Assembly: GCA_963971225.1 (NCBI GenBank)
Contig: OZ020269.1
Coordinates: 44,227,264 to 44,291,263, forward strand
Origin: Melieria omissa
Taxonomy: Eukaryota; Arthropoda; Insecta; Diptera; Ulidiidae
Length of the DNA: 64,000 nt
Direction: 5' to 3'
This document shows positions 43,768 through 53,908 of the stretch, piece after piece. The number at the start of each line of letters is the position of its first letter. Position 1 is the stretch's first letter. Below the pieces are notes generated by a model. That model did no database searches and was not told the origin of the DNA. It worked only from the letters and a program-made list of their open reading frames with translations. The translations under genes and the position numbers were made by a program.

Positions 43768-45318
43768 ATGGTTAAACTCGAGCTGCTGAAGGTAGACCAG
43801 CTGAAGATGGAGCTGGCTGCCTGGAATTTGCCGACTGCTGGCGGAAAGGTGGAGTTGCAGTTGCGCTTGCGAGAAGCATGTGAGGCACGAGGCGTCGATT
43901 GGACTGTGCACGAGTTCGGAGCGCAAGAACTAGAGGCGTCGGCCAAGGTGGAGGAATCGCCTGCTGCTGCTGCGTCGCTGCAAAGTACGGCTGCAGCGGC
44001 TGCGCCACTACAAGCATTGGACATGAGCCAGCTAATGGTTGCACTTAAAGGCATGTTCGAGACTTCCAACCGTGAAATGGCAGCGAAACTGGAAACTACG
44101 AATCTCGAAATTTCGGCAAAAGTCGAGACTGCAAATCGAGCAATGTCAGCGAAGCTGGAAACTACAAATCGAGAAATGGCAGCGAAAATGAAGACGGCGA
44201 CCCAGGAAATATCGGCGCAAGTGGCGGAGCGAATGGAAGTCAAGCTTCAGGAAAATTCTGCGCGCTTGGAGCAGAAAGTGGAGGAAATTTCAGACAGGAT
44301 TAATGGGAAAGTCGAGCACCTGGAGACGCGGGTAGAGCACTTGGATAAACGAGTCGACGACCTAGATGATTCCCTGAACAAACGAGTTGGCGACCTGGAT
44401 GATTCCCTGAACAAACGTGTTGACGATCTTGATGATTCCCTGAACAAACGAGTTGATAGTCTGGAAGTTTCGATGAACAGAAAAATGGACGAGCGGCTCA
44501 GGGAGGTGCAGCCGCGAGAATGGTTGCCGCCGGTTCCGGAAAGTGTTGCCACCCAAGCAGAAGTGCCTACTTATGATGGGACTACGCCGTTTGATACCTT
44601 CAAGCTACAATTCGACCTGGCTGCTCTGGAAAATCAGTGGATCGATGTAAGAAAAGGTCGGAGATTGGCGCTGGCTCTTAAAGGTGCTGCGGCTGAGGTA
44701 ATAAAATCAGTTCCAGAATGTTTACGAAGTGAGTACGAGACCGTCATAAGGGCGCTGGCAGCCAAATACAGCGACGAGCACAACAGAACGCTGTACTACT
44801 GTGAGCTGAAGAACCGCAGGCAAAGATCCAACAAGGCGCTGCAGACATATGCAGCAGACATTGAGCGGCTCGTGCAGCTGTGCCACCCGTCCTTCGGCGC
44901 TGAGGATCTCGAGAAGATGAAGATTGAGGCGTTTATTGAAGGTCTTCATGATCCGGAGACACGTCGCAGTGCGTTAATGATGGGCAAGCCGACATTTAGG
45001 GAGACGGTGACCAGCGCGATGACATATGAGGCGACATGGATTGGGAGCACTCGGTATGCACCAGCAAGAATACGCCAGATCCAGCCGGACAACGACATTG
45101 CGATCCAGGCAATAAGCTCTGAGCCACCGGGCAAGCCACGGGTGGTCTCCTCTAAAGTTGTTTGCTGGGTATGTGGCAAGCAGGGCCACATATCACGAGA
45201 CTGCTGCCAACGAAAGAGGCGTTCCCGTTCTCGATCGCAATCGCCTGAAGCGAGGAATACTGACAATCGAGGCCCAGCTAACAAGCGCAGGGCTGAGGAC
45301 GGCGAGTCGTTAAACTAA
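43768..45318 (+). CDS. gypsy copy B Gag with SAP-like motif, intact
   Basis: 516 residues without a break. Residues 8-40 (LKMELAAWNLPTAGGKVELQ) fit the SAP DNA-binding motif. About residues 85-230 are coiled coil with 11-residue repeats: ETTNREMAAKL-type units, then KRVDDLDDSLN units (44347-44476, 33-bp repeats in DNA). A capsid-like region follows (about 260-430; TFKLQFDLAALENQW, VQLCHPSFG, FIEGLHDPETRR). A CCHC zinc knuckle CWVCGKQGHISRDC and a basic RS-rich tail end the protein. Gag forms the particle and binds RNA. Start chosen at the first Met after the primer site, conserved in A and C. Confidence 0.93.
   Translation: MVKLELLKVDQLKMELAAWNLPTAGGKVELQLRLREACEARGVDWTVHEFGAQELEASAKVEESPAAAASLQSTAAAAAPLQALDMSQLMVALKGMFETSNREMAAKLETTNLEISAKVETANRAMSAKLETTNREMAAKMKTATQEISAQVAERMEVKLQENSARLEQKVEEISDRINGKVEHLETRVEHLDKRVDDLDDSLNKRVGDLDDSLNKRVDDLDDSLNKRVDSLEVSMNRKMDERLREVQPREWLPPVPESVATQAEVPTYDGTTPFDTFKLQFDLAALENQWIDVRKGRRLALALKGAAAEVIKSVPECLRSEYETVIRALAAKYSDEHNRTLYYCELKNRRQRSNKALQTYAADIERLVQLCHPSFGAEDLEKMKIEAFIEGLHDPETRRSALMMGKPTFRETVTSAMTYEATWIGSTRYAPARIRQIQPDNDIAIQAISSEPPGKPRVVSSKVVCWVCGKQGHISRDCCQRKRRSRSRSQSPEARNTDNRGPANKRRAEDGESLN
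45309..45315 (+). promoter_or_regulatory. Candidate -1 ribosomal frameshift site (gag-pol)
   Basis: G TTA AAC immediately precedes the gag TAA stop (45316-45318) and fits the X XXY YYZ reading in the gag frame. The pol frame is -1 relative to gag and is open from 45297 onward through the protease. GUUAAAC is a known slippery heptamer in an arterivirus. Activity here is inference; I did not identify a downstream pseudoknot. Confidence 0.6.
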
Positions 45319-45962
45319 AACGGGTCAGCCCAAAGGGGCGTGAGCTGATTCCCACAATCTGCCGCCCCACCATCCTTGTCTCACAGCTGAAACGACAGCC
45401 CAGCAGCTTGACAATTGAAGGAAGGATAGATGGAAAGTTGTTCGTGTTGACACTGGATACTGGAGCGTCATATTCGATCATAAAAAGGAAGCTGCTGAAG
45501 AACTGGGAACCGCTGCATGGCATACAGCTGAGGACTGCGATCGAGCGCGCGCGGGTAAAAGGGAAAGTTACAAAAACGATTACTATCGGCACCAGCAGCC
45601 TGGAACATGAGTTCATCGTCGCGGATATAATGGACGACGTGATTATCGGCGTGGATTTCATGATTAGGCACGGTTTTACGCTGGACCTGAAGGAAAGTGT
45701 GCTGAGATATGCCAACGTTGAATTCCCGCTGCACACCGGCTATGAGCGAAGCGTGGCGGTAAGGAAGGTTGTATCGTGTCAACACAGGAGGATACCAGCG
45801 AATTCTGAGGCGATTGTGTGGGCAAAGGTGGACGAGGACGATGGGACGAGTCGGCTGTGGGTTGTAGAAGCACCGAAACAAGGACACGACAACATCATCA
45901 TCGGACGTACATTAGTGGAACCTAAAAATGGCAGAATACCAGTCAGAATACTGAACCTCCTG
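45319..45962 (+). pseudogene. gypsy copy B pol: aspartic protease
   Basis: The -1 frame continues from the gag end as GRELIPTICRPTILVSQLKR, then VLTLDTGASYSIIKRKLL (catalytic DTGA) and DVIIGVDFMIRHG, the second conserved retropepsin motif, up to the linker NGRIPVRILNL. The protease itself is intact. Homology ends near 45962; the frame then runs into foreign DNA and stops at 46049. Confidence 0.85.
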
Positions 45963-46464
45963 AATGAACGGGGATCTGAGCCAACACTTCAGACCAGAAA
46001 GCTGCGCGGACACCGGACACCCTCCTTCCACGAGCCATCCAAATACTAATTGACCTCCGGGGGGTCCCATCAATGCACGAGTGCATCCGGCCCCAGGATG
46101 TTTAGATCGCTAAACACTGCCGGCCACGCAGTTCTTAGAAATTAATATTTGTCAATAATATTGTATTGTGTTTGTCCATTTATTTGATTATATGTACGGA
46201 TGGCAACCCTGGCCATCCCGAAGGGAGCTTTCGCGGCCGGCAGGCACTCAAAGTACGAACTCCGGCGAATAAACATTAAAAAACCTCCGACCCATAAAAA
46301 CATTTACATTTTACATATATATCTACAAACACCCTAACATTTAAACATATATAAACAATTAGAAAAAACCCATTTCACAAATTCAATAAAACATAAAACT
46401 GACATAAAACACTTATTTTAATTTAAATTCATTTGCGCGACCGTCGCTGTTCTAAGTATCGATC
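45963..46464. other. Foreign 0.5-kb block replacing gypsy RT
   Basis: Unlike copy A, this segment shows no RT. It begins with a GC-rich part (GGATCTGAGCCAACAC, GGTCCCATCAATGCACGAG), has GGCAACCCTGGCCATCCCG near 46201, and becomes AT-rich. The AAACAT-rich right part abuts RT sequence at AATCGTGATGGG (46465). About 900 bp of gypsy is missing in exchange. It resembles the 3' end of a retroelement, but I cannot name it. Confidence 0.7.
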
Positions 46465-47588
46465 AATCGTGATGGGTAAAAACTTCAACGACCACCTGGG
46501 AAAGCTAAAGGAGGTATTAGAGCGGATACGAGAAGCCGGGCTTAAACTCAACCCAAAGAAGTGCTCGCTGTTCCAAAAGGAGGTCAAGTATCTGGGTCAT
46601 ACGGTTTCCGCCCGCGGAGTACATACGGATGAAGGCAAAATCACGGCGGTGAAGGAGTGGCCCCGGCCACGCAATCTACACGAACTCCGTAGTTTCCTGG
46701 GCCTGTGCACATACTACCGAAGATTCGTTCCTGGATTTGCGAACATAGCTGGCAGCTTGCACAAACTGACGAAAAAGAGCCAAGCTGTCGAGTGGAACGA
46801 GGAGCAGGAACAGGCTTTTGCACGTCCGAAGGAAGTGCTCCAATTCTGGCCTTCCCCGTGCCTGGAGAGATGTTTGTGCTGGATACAGATGCAAGCGGGA
46901 ATAGTATTCGCGGTGTGCTATCACAGATAATAGACGGCCAGGAACAAGTGATAGCGTACTACAGTAGGGTTCTATCGAAACCGGAACGCAACTACAGTGT
47001 GACACGGAGAGAACTGCTGGCGGTATTGGACTGCGTAAAACACTTCCACAAATATCTGTATGGACAAAGGTTTCGCCTGCGCACAGATCATGCGGCATTG
47101 AGATGGCTCCTGAACTTTAAGGATCCTGAAGGACAATTGGCACGGTGGATCGAGCGACTGCAGACCTACGACTACACGATAGAGCATCGCAAGGGCAGTA
47201 GCCATGGAAATGTGCTCCAATTCTGGCCTTCCCCGTGCCTGGGGAGATGTTTGTGCTGGATACAGATGCAAGCGGGAATAGTATTGGCGGTGTGCTATCA
47301 CAGATAATAGACGGCCAAGAACAAGTGATAGCGTACTACAGTAGGGTTCTATCGAAACCGGAACGCAACTACTGTGTGACACGGAGAGAACTGCTGGCGG
47401 TATTGGACTGCGTAAAACACTTCCACAAATATCTGTATGGACAAAGGTTTCGCCTGCGCACAGATCATGCGGCATTGAGATGGCTCCTGAACTTTAAGGA
47501 TCCTGAAGGGCAATTAGCGCGGTGGATCGAGCGACTGCAGAGCTACGACTTTACGATAGAGCATCGCAAGGGCAGTAGCCATTGAAAT
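46465..47588 (+). pseudogene. gypsy copy B RT end and RNase H, tandemly duplicated
   Basis: From the catalytic box tail (VMGKNFNDHLGKL) through KYLGHTVSARGVHTDEGKI, FLGLCTYYRRFVPGF and VEWNEEQEQAF. RNase H then appears twice: VLDTDASGNSI, YYSRVLSKPERNY, RRELLAVLDCVKHF, LRTDHAALRWLL. The two tandem copies are 46835-47211 and 47212-47588 (377 bp). A frameshift precedes each repeat (about 46832 and 47212). Confidence 0.9.
46835..47588 (+). repeat. 377-bp tandem duplication within RNase H
   Basis: Both units start GTGCTCCAATTCTGGCCTTC (46835 and 47212). They differ at several bases (for example GTATTCGCGG against GTATTGGCGG, and ACAGTGTGACAC against ACTGTGTGACAC), so they have diverged since the duplication and are not a simple assembly artefact. 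Confidence 0.9.
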
Positions 47589-48710
47589 GCCGATGCCTTG
47601 TCCCGCCGTCCGTGCAAAGTCGAATGGAGGCAGCGCTCGCGAGCCGAAAGCAAAGAACAGATAGTGGACGTCCGGTTGGTAAGCGTTATGCCAGAGGAAG
47701 AGTGGTCGGCGGAGAGGCTACAAAAAGACCAGCGTGAGGATGCGGATCTTGCAAAAATCGTCGAAGGCAAGCAGCACGGCGCACGTCCAGACTGGCAGGA
47801 GATGGCCGGTGAAAGCCCGATCGCTAAGGCTTACTGGGCACAGTGGAAAAGTCTGCGACTGAAAGACGGATGCCTGTACCGCGAATGGGAGAGCGCGGAT
47901 GGTCGGACCAGCAACTCCCTAATGGCAGTGCCGAAATGCAGAATCAACGAGGTCATTGAGGTATACCATAACGACTCCAGTGGAGGGCACCTGGGCATCA
48001 CCAAAACCGTCGCCAAAATAAAAAGACGATTCTACTGGGTAGGATGTCAGGAGTCTGTAGCCGAGTCGATTAAGAGCTGCGACCGATGTTCAGCCGCGAA
48101 AGGGCCGACAAGAAAATCTCGAGGCCGCATGCACCAGCACAACGTGGGAGCGCCCTTCGAGCGGATTGCTATGGACGTCGCCGGCCCATTCCCAACTAGC
48201 ACTCAAGGCAACAAATATGTGCTGGTGGTAATGGATTACTTTAGCAAATGACCCGAAGTGTACCCTATTCCTAACCAGGAGGCCACTACGATCTCGGAAA
48301 AGCTGGTAAACAACTGGGTAGCCAGGTTCGGAGTTCCGTTGGAGACGCTAAGACGGACTACGCGGTCAAAAAGCGGGCAGAACTGGAGGAAATTCACCAG
48401 TTTATAAGAAGCCGCACCAAACTGGTCAGTGATAAGGCGGAAGCCAGATATGATATACGGGCCAACTCAGCAGGGTTCCAAGAAGGCGATCTGGTAATGC
48501 TCTACAACCCGCAGCGGAGGAAAGGTTTGTCTCCGAAACTTCAAGCGTCATGGGAAGGACCGTACGAAGTCGTGACTAGGACTAACGACGTGGTATACAG
48601 GATTCAACGTTGCAGCAATAGAGGCGCTAAGCTGAAGGTAGTCCATTTGGCGCGCCTGGCGCCTCATCACAGCGGAGCCTCGGCACTTGTTCGGAACGAA
48701 CAAGTCTAAG
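47589..48710 (+). pseudogene. gypsy copy B integrase, core deleted
   Basis: The zinc domain has VYHNDSSGGHLGITKT and SCDRCSAAKGP (HHCC). The core start is FERIAMDVAGPFP (first Asp), then VLVVMDYFSK, then TGA at 48249-48251 where Trp is expected. At about 48345 the sequence jumps over the second Asp and Glu region (present in copy C) and resumes at KTDYAVKKRAELEE. The C-terminal part (48497-48709) has LYNPQRRKGLSPKLQ.WEGPYEV, a GPY/F-type module. Confidence 0.9.
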
Positions 48711-48720
48711 TGGTGAGCAG

Positions 48721-49167
48721 TGTAACGATAAGACAGTCTGTCGCTGTGCAAAGCAACCCTGCCGCTACGTGCCGTGCTATAATCCAATCTGGCAACGACG
48801 GCCGCGATAGTAACTTTTAGTCCAATGTGGCAACGACGGCCGCGATAATAACTTTTAGTCCAACCTGGCAATGATGGAAACTTTTAGTCCACTCCGGAAT
48901 GTGCGGGAAGGATCTGCGCGATGGCCTGACAGGTATAAAAGGCAGCCGGATGCGGCGCAGCGAGTCAGTCTGGTTTTGACAAGTGAAGTTGCCACACGGA
49001 GTATTTAAGCAAATACTTAAGTGTACGAACAGTAAAGTGTAAAACTGTGAATAATAAAGTGACTGTTGGTTTTGAATTGGCTGCGTTGGAAAAATTAAAG
49101 TTGTTTCATTTTCAAATTGCAGAATCCAGTGATACGTAACAGCCCACTAGACCTAGTATTCGTAACA
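48721..49167 (+). repeat. gypsy copy B 3' LTR
   Basis: Nearly identical to the 5' LTR. It starts TGTAACGATAAGACAG right after GTGGTGAGCAG and ends ATTCGTAACA before ATAT. Confidence 0.95.
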
Positions 49168-49309
49168 ATATAATAGCTACTTAGTTGACATTATTAAACA
49201 CAGCTTCATAGCCACAGTCTTAAACAAAGCATTGAGTTTTAATTCAAAAAAAGGTACATGCCGACATGCATGAAAATAGAGTTTTCTCAGAGGAATTCGA
49301 AACACTTAC

Positions 49310-49566
49310 CGGTTTGCGCCCATATCGATCACTAAGTTGGGCCCAAAAAGTTGAACTTAAAATCATACCGAGGAACACAATTGTAGTTGTAAAAGCCTTT
49401 TGATATACTGTTATGTTCCATTCACACTGCATTGTTGGCCCGATAATGCTTAATATTGTAATTTCCATTGAATCAGCCATCCAACATAGCCCAATAAGAA
49501 GGGACAATTTCACGTGAAACCATCCAAATCCAAAGATATTAACAGCATGTTGAACCGTGTATGTGT
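49310..49566 (-). CDS. Host exon of an SVOP/SV2-like MFS transporter
   Basis: An open minus-strand segment of 257 bp bounded by TTTTTAG (acceptor, plus 49567-49573) and GTAAGT (donor, plus 49304-49309). It encodes TYTVQHAVNIFGFGWFHVKL, LCWMADSMEITILSIIGPT, EWNITVYQKAFTTTIVFLG and FWAQLSDRYGRKP. The last is the D-R-x-G-R-[KR] loop of major facilitator transporters after helix 2; the start matches synaptic vesicle 2-related (SVOP) proteins. No other exon was found, so most of the window may be intron or flank. It lies 143 bp from gypsy copy B. Confidence 0.82.
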
Positions 49567-49573
49567 CTAAAAA

Positions 49574-49918
49574 TGGAAAACCCAATACGGAAAAATTACA
49601 ATTGGAATTGTGCAAAATAAATTGTGTTTGCACGCAAAAAGCGTTAAAAGTGCGCAAAAAAGATACAGATAATTTTTAGAAGATACCCGCACCGAGAAAT
49701 TTATTAGCGTAAATAAAGTTTTCAAGTGTGGCATTAAATGAATTCAGAAACTCTTTGAGTAAAATACAAAACAATTTTGCCATAAAATATAAAACAGTCT
49801 ACAGTGTCACAATTTGTTTTCTTGGTTCACTTTTCTCGGGTTCATAGGGCCTCTATAAGGCATTGCCTTGTGTTGGTTTCGTTATCGGTTGTGTTTTTCT
49901 GCCAGGTTAGGTGATGGG
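49574..49918. other. Likely intron sequence
   Basis: No gene recognised; it lies upstream (minus-strand sense) of the SVOP-like exon and includes its acceptor tract. Confidence 0.4.
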
Positions 49919-50065
49919 TAGGGATCGGAATTACATGCACATGCATATTTTTTGGAGCTTCGGATTTAAACGGGACCAAGACAGAAACTATTTTTATTGA
50001 AAAATATTAAGAATGAGCACTGCATATTTGCATATTTTGTAAATTTTTGCATGTTTTTATGATCC
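49919..50065. mobile_element. hAT MITE copy without LINE insertion
   Basis: TAGGGATCGGAATTACATGC and the following 90 bp match the MITE left part at 8101-8201. It then reads AAGAATGAGCACTGCATATT, continuing directly into what is the MITE right part at 13535 onward. The right terminal repeat is degraded near 50065. Confidence 0.75.
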
Positions 50066-51459
50066 TGTGCTCTTCTATTCTAATGAGCAAGAGTGAGGTT
50101 GATGTGCTCCTGTGTTTAAGGGATTCGGCGGGGAAGGGGGGCGGGAACACTAACTAAATAGTAGTTTGTAGTTTGGCATTAAGCTATTTTCTTGGGCATT
50201 GCTGAGTTCGTCCTCTAGGAGTTCGTACTCTGGAGTAGGAAACTAAATACAAACACACAACTCTGCTACGGTGCCGCAAAAGCAACACTTAGCAATAGTT
50301 GATTGTTTCTGAAATGAGGCACCCGGAATTCACTGGAAATTGTACCAGGATTGTGTATTCCTGAGAAGTTTAAGATTCTTCAAAACAAAATAGTTTTTTC
50401 TGGAAGAACTTTGCTCCCTTTTTAAGATCCGACATGGGATATATATCAAATGACGATCAAGCCCGATCTCTTGTCAAAATACGCCTATACTCCTATCAGT
50501 TCGTGTGATGTTGAAACATCGATTTCTTCCAACAAACACATTTTTAACGAACGCCGCTTTTAGGCTGACCGTAGAAAACTTGGAGCAAATTTCAGTTATT
50601 TACGGTAATAAATAGTTCATTTTTGACATTTCATTTTAAGTTATTTGAGTTAAGGTTGTGTTTTATGGACTTTAAATACAAAAATAAAATCTATTTAAAA
50701 TATAGTATTTCCTTGAAAACTTTTTCGAATTTTCCAAATTCCTGAAATATAAGTTTCATGAAACACTACCAGATACTCCCTTAATCCTTCGTTGACCCGG
50801 TCAGATTTTTAAGAAAAAAATACTTGCTTTCGCCATATTTTTAATCAATTGACCTCTTAAATCATGTTTACAAACTCTTAACCCATCGTTCACCCTGTGA
50901 GATTTCGATTTTCGAAAAAAAGACGTGCTTTATTTATTGTTTGGTGCACTTTAACCAAGTTGGAAGTAAAAACCCAATTCAATCATATTTTTTAATACGA
51001 ACTTTAGACTCCTTGATTTACGCTGTTAGATTTAGATTTGCAAGTGAAAAACTCGTATCGAAATATTTCTCGCTAAAAGTACTTTCACCACGTTTGAAAT
51101 CAATAGGTTTGTTAGTTCATACTTTTTCACAGTTTCCTCATACAAACTGTTAACCCTTAGATTACCCTGTTTTATTTGTGCTCAGTAACTAATTTGCTTC
51201 TGAAGTCGGAATAGGCACTTTAACCGATTCAGATTATTTGATTGCTGAATTGAGCACTTAAACCCAATCCAGCCAAGAACAAATATTTAAAACGGTCTTG
51301 TTTTGTTGAGGAAAACACTTTTACTCACTTAATTTTTTAATTTTGTCGGCCTATTATAATACAGAACATTCCGTTTAGCTGCATTCACCTTCAATGCATA
51401 TGATTTGGGACACTTAACCGAAAAATGCAGCTAAGCGGAATATGCTTAACGCACCTATA
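50066..51459. other. Unassigned DNA with degenerate repeats
   Basis: No gene. Roughly 105-150 bp apart at about 50777, 50877, 51000 and 51148 are diverged units containing CTTAACCC..CGTT.ACCCTGT.AGATTT-like sequence. About 51250-51360 shares dispersed repeats with 3836-3895 and 7640-7670. Confidence 0.35.
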
Positions 51460-52229
51460 TACCTTGTGACCGAAAAGTTTCCGGAAATTTTAAATAAAAC
51501 GCAAAATTCTTCTTCATCAATATTTATTTTATCTCCTTCAAAATATGCTCCATTAGAAGCGATACACATATGCCAACGTTTCTTCCAATCATCAAAACAT
51601 TTTTTATAGGCGCTTTCCGGTATGGCTTTGAGTTCCCTCTGCGAATTCTGTTTTACGTCTTCTATGGATTCAAAACGCGTTCCTCTGAGTGGTAATTTGA
51701 GTTTGGGAAACAGGAAAAAGTCACACGGTGCAAGATCAGGTGAATACGGTGGCTGTTCGATGGCATTTATTGAATGTTTGGCCTTAAAATCGTTGATAAT
51801 GTTTGCTCGGTGCGAGGGAGCATTATCGTCATGAAAAATCCATGAATTATCCTTCCACAATTGAGGCCGTTTACGGCGGATATTTTCACGCAAACGTCTT
51901 AAAACAGTCAAATAATAGTCTTTACCGACTGTTTGTCCTTCAGGGACGAATTCATGATGCACCACACCACGAATATCGAAGAAAACAATCAGCATTACCT
52001 TGATTTTCGAGCGACTTTGGCGTGGTTTTTTCGGTTTCGGCTCGTCTTTTCCTCTCCATTCCGTTGATTGTTGGCTTGTTTGCATGTCGTACTCGTAGAC
52101 CCATGTCTCGTCACCAGTTATGATGCGTTCCATGAAAGTTGGATCGGAATTGGCACGATCAAGCACGTCCAAAGAGACCTGTTCACGGTACTCATTTTGA
52201 AGAAAATTCTCAACAAAATCGCAACGCAC
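51460..52229 (-). pseudogene. mariner transposase catalytic domain, triad intact
   Basis: A long open frame from 52229 reads RIITGDETWVYEYD (first Asp), SWIFHDDNAPSHRANI (second Asp) and YSPDLAPCDFFLFPKLK (third Asp, 34 residues after the second). It ends KKRWHMCIASNGAYFEGD. All three DD34D residues and the WVYEYD/HDNAPSH motifs are kept. The N-terminal DNA-binding HTH region is deleted, and the original stop is lost so the frame runs through the TIR to 51414. Confidence 0.87.
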
Positions 52230-52404
52230 TACTGAGGTGAACTGGTTTCAACAGCTGCCGTAAACAAACTGTTTGACAGATCGCGCTCATTTTTGGCATA
52301 GTAATTAAGGACAGTGCTACCAACCTACAGAAACTTAAAATATCGAAAAATATACAGCGCGCGAATTTTAAATGAGAATTTCCGGAAACTTTTCGGTCAC
52401 AATG
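51462..52404 (-). mobile_element. mariner element with N-terminal deletion
   Basis: TIRs CCTTGTGACCGAAAAGTTTC (left) and CATTGTGACCGAAAAGTTTC (right, complement) extend through CGGAAATT; TA flanks at 51460-51461 and 52405-52406. Length 943 bp: the 5' third of the transposase gene is missing. Confidence 0.87.
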
Positions 52405-52429
52405 TAAATATGTCAAAATATATATAATA

Positions 52430-53560
52430 CTAGCTGGGCCGACTCCAGGGTCTTCTTGTAGGCATCATTCTTCACTGCAGTGGCTGCGCGACACTCTTCA
52501 TCTTACCATTGGTTTTTTGGTGGTGGGCTTCGAAAACCAAGGACATTTTCTGCGGTGGCGCGCATAGAGTGGAATAAGTGAGCCCATAATCCGCGATGTC
52601 ATCAGGTGGAGAAGGGGAGCGACCGAGCTGGTTGGAGAGTTAAGCGGAGTAGGCTTCGGCTACCCCTTATGATCGCGGCTTACTGATGTCCAGATTTATT
52701 CGCAAACTAGGTTGCGCGGTCTTCGCTGCGCAAAGACGCATGCGTACTCGGGTCCTCGGAACGTACGCACATCTAGAATGCTAGAAGCATGGCTTCCATC
52801 AATCATAATGTGATCAATCTGGTTGCGGGTGGATTGATCGGGGAATAACCAGGTGGCCTTGTGGATATCGAGGTGCTGGAACCTGGTGCTACTAACTACC
52901 ATGTTTCGTGCCGCAATCGATCAGCCTCAGACCGTTGTTCGAAGTGGTCCCATGGAGGCTGAACTGCCCGACTGTGGGCCAAAGATGCCCTCTCGCCCGA
53001 CCTTTACATTGAAGTCCCCGAGGACAATTTTGACGTCATGGGATGGGCACCCATCGTAGACGTCGTCGAGCTTCGCATAGAAGGCATCTTTGGTCGCATC
53101 GTCCTTCTCTTCCGTCGGAGCGTGCGCGCAAATTAGGCTGATGCTAAAGTATTTAGCTTTTATGCGGATCGAAGCCAGCCGTTCGTTCACCGGAGTGAAC
53201 CGAGGGACGTGGTGGCAAAGTCTCTTGCTGACCACAAATCCGCAGACAAATTCGCGCTTCTCCGCACGGCAGCTGTAGTAGATGTCGCAGTCTGCTCGCT
53301 TGGAGCAACCTTGTCCTGTCCATCGCATATCCTGGGTGGCGGTGATGTCAGCCTTACATTTCGTGAGGGCTTCCGCCAGTTGGATAGAGGCACCTTCCCT
53401 ATAGAGGATCCGGACATTCCAGGTGCATATCCTCAAATCATGGTCCTTGAATCGTTTGCTGTGGTCGTCAACATTGTGGGTTCCTTCCGAGGCTTGCTTT
53501 TTGGCTTTAATTTGTAGATGATTTTCCGTGGCGGGCACCAAACCCTGCGCACAACCCAAA
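52430..53560 (-). pseudogene. RTE-clade LINE endonuclease region
   Basis: From 53559: DLRICTWNVRILYREGASIQ (first endonuclease motif), CKADITATQDMRWTGQG (Glu usually ALQEMRW, here TQDMRW), ICAHAPTEEKDD, KIVLGDFNVKVGREGIFG (Asp/Asn). A frameshift near 52910 leads to TRNQIDHIMIDGSHASSILD (IDH motif). Remnants of the linker to RT follow down to about 52430 (EECRAATAVKNDAYKKTLES). RT itself is absent. Confidence 0.85.
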
Positions 53561-53906
53561 TTTTAAGTCCTGGGAATTGGACTCGCTGCACACATTAGTT
53601 CAATACAGCTATCCAGAAAGGCCACGCGGAGGCTGTGCATTAGCTTGGATTGGACAGGGACAAGGTAAATACCCCTTGGTAAGTACCCGCCCCATTCCCT
53701 CTGTGGAAAGATATGACTAAATGGTAACCTCGTACCAAGTTTCATTGATGTGCGAGTAACAGTTACAAAATTATGCGTATAGTTTAGGTCAAACAAATGT
53801 GCCACGCCCCTTGTCCAACGCCCATAAAAATTTAACAGTAGAATAACACATCTATGAGGCGACGGTACACTAAATTTCAATTCGGTGTGACTTACAATTC
53901 CGAAGC
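53561..53906. repeat. Diverged repeat, left copy
   Basis: No gene. About 53690-53810 (CATTCCCTCTGTGGAAAGA, GACTAAATGGTA, GTACCAAGTTTCATTGATG) is a diverged counterpart of about 54735-54860 on the other side of the mariner-type element. The two copies suggest an old duplicated or dispersed repeat with GCCACGCC motifs. Confidence 0.5.
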
Positions 53907-53908
53907 TA

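Larger units (their letters stand above)
43248..49167 (+). mobile_element. Ty3/gypsy (mdg3-like) retrotransposon copy B
   Basis: 5' LTR 43248-43694 and 3' LTR 48721-49167 (447 bp each; six or seven differences by eye), flanked by ATAT at 43244-43247 and 49168-49171. Between them: tRNA-Leu primer site, intact gag, protease, a foreign block replacing most of RT, RT end and RNase H with a tandem duplication, and integrase lacking most of its core. There is no env. The structure is full length at the ends but internally defective. Confidence 0.95.

Noticed and set aside
43752..44243. Minus-strand open frames opposite gypsy gag
   Set aside because: They are shadows of the gag frame and have no family features of their own.
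44347..44476. 33-bp repeats as a CRISPR-like or satellite array
   Set aside because: They encode in-frame KRVDDLDDSLN units of the Gag coiled coil with no spacers.
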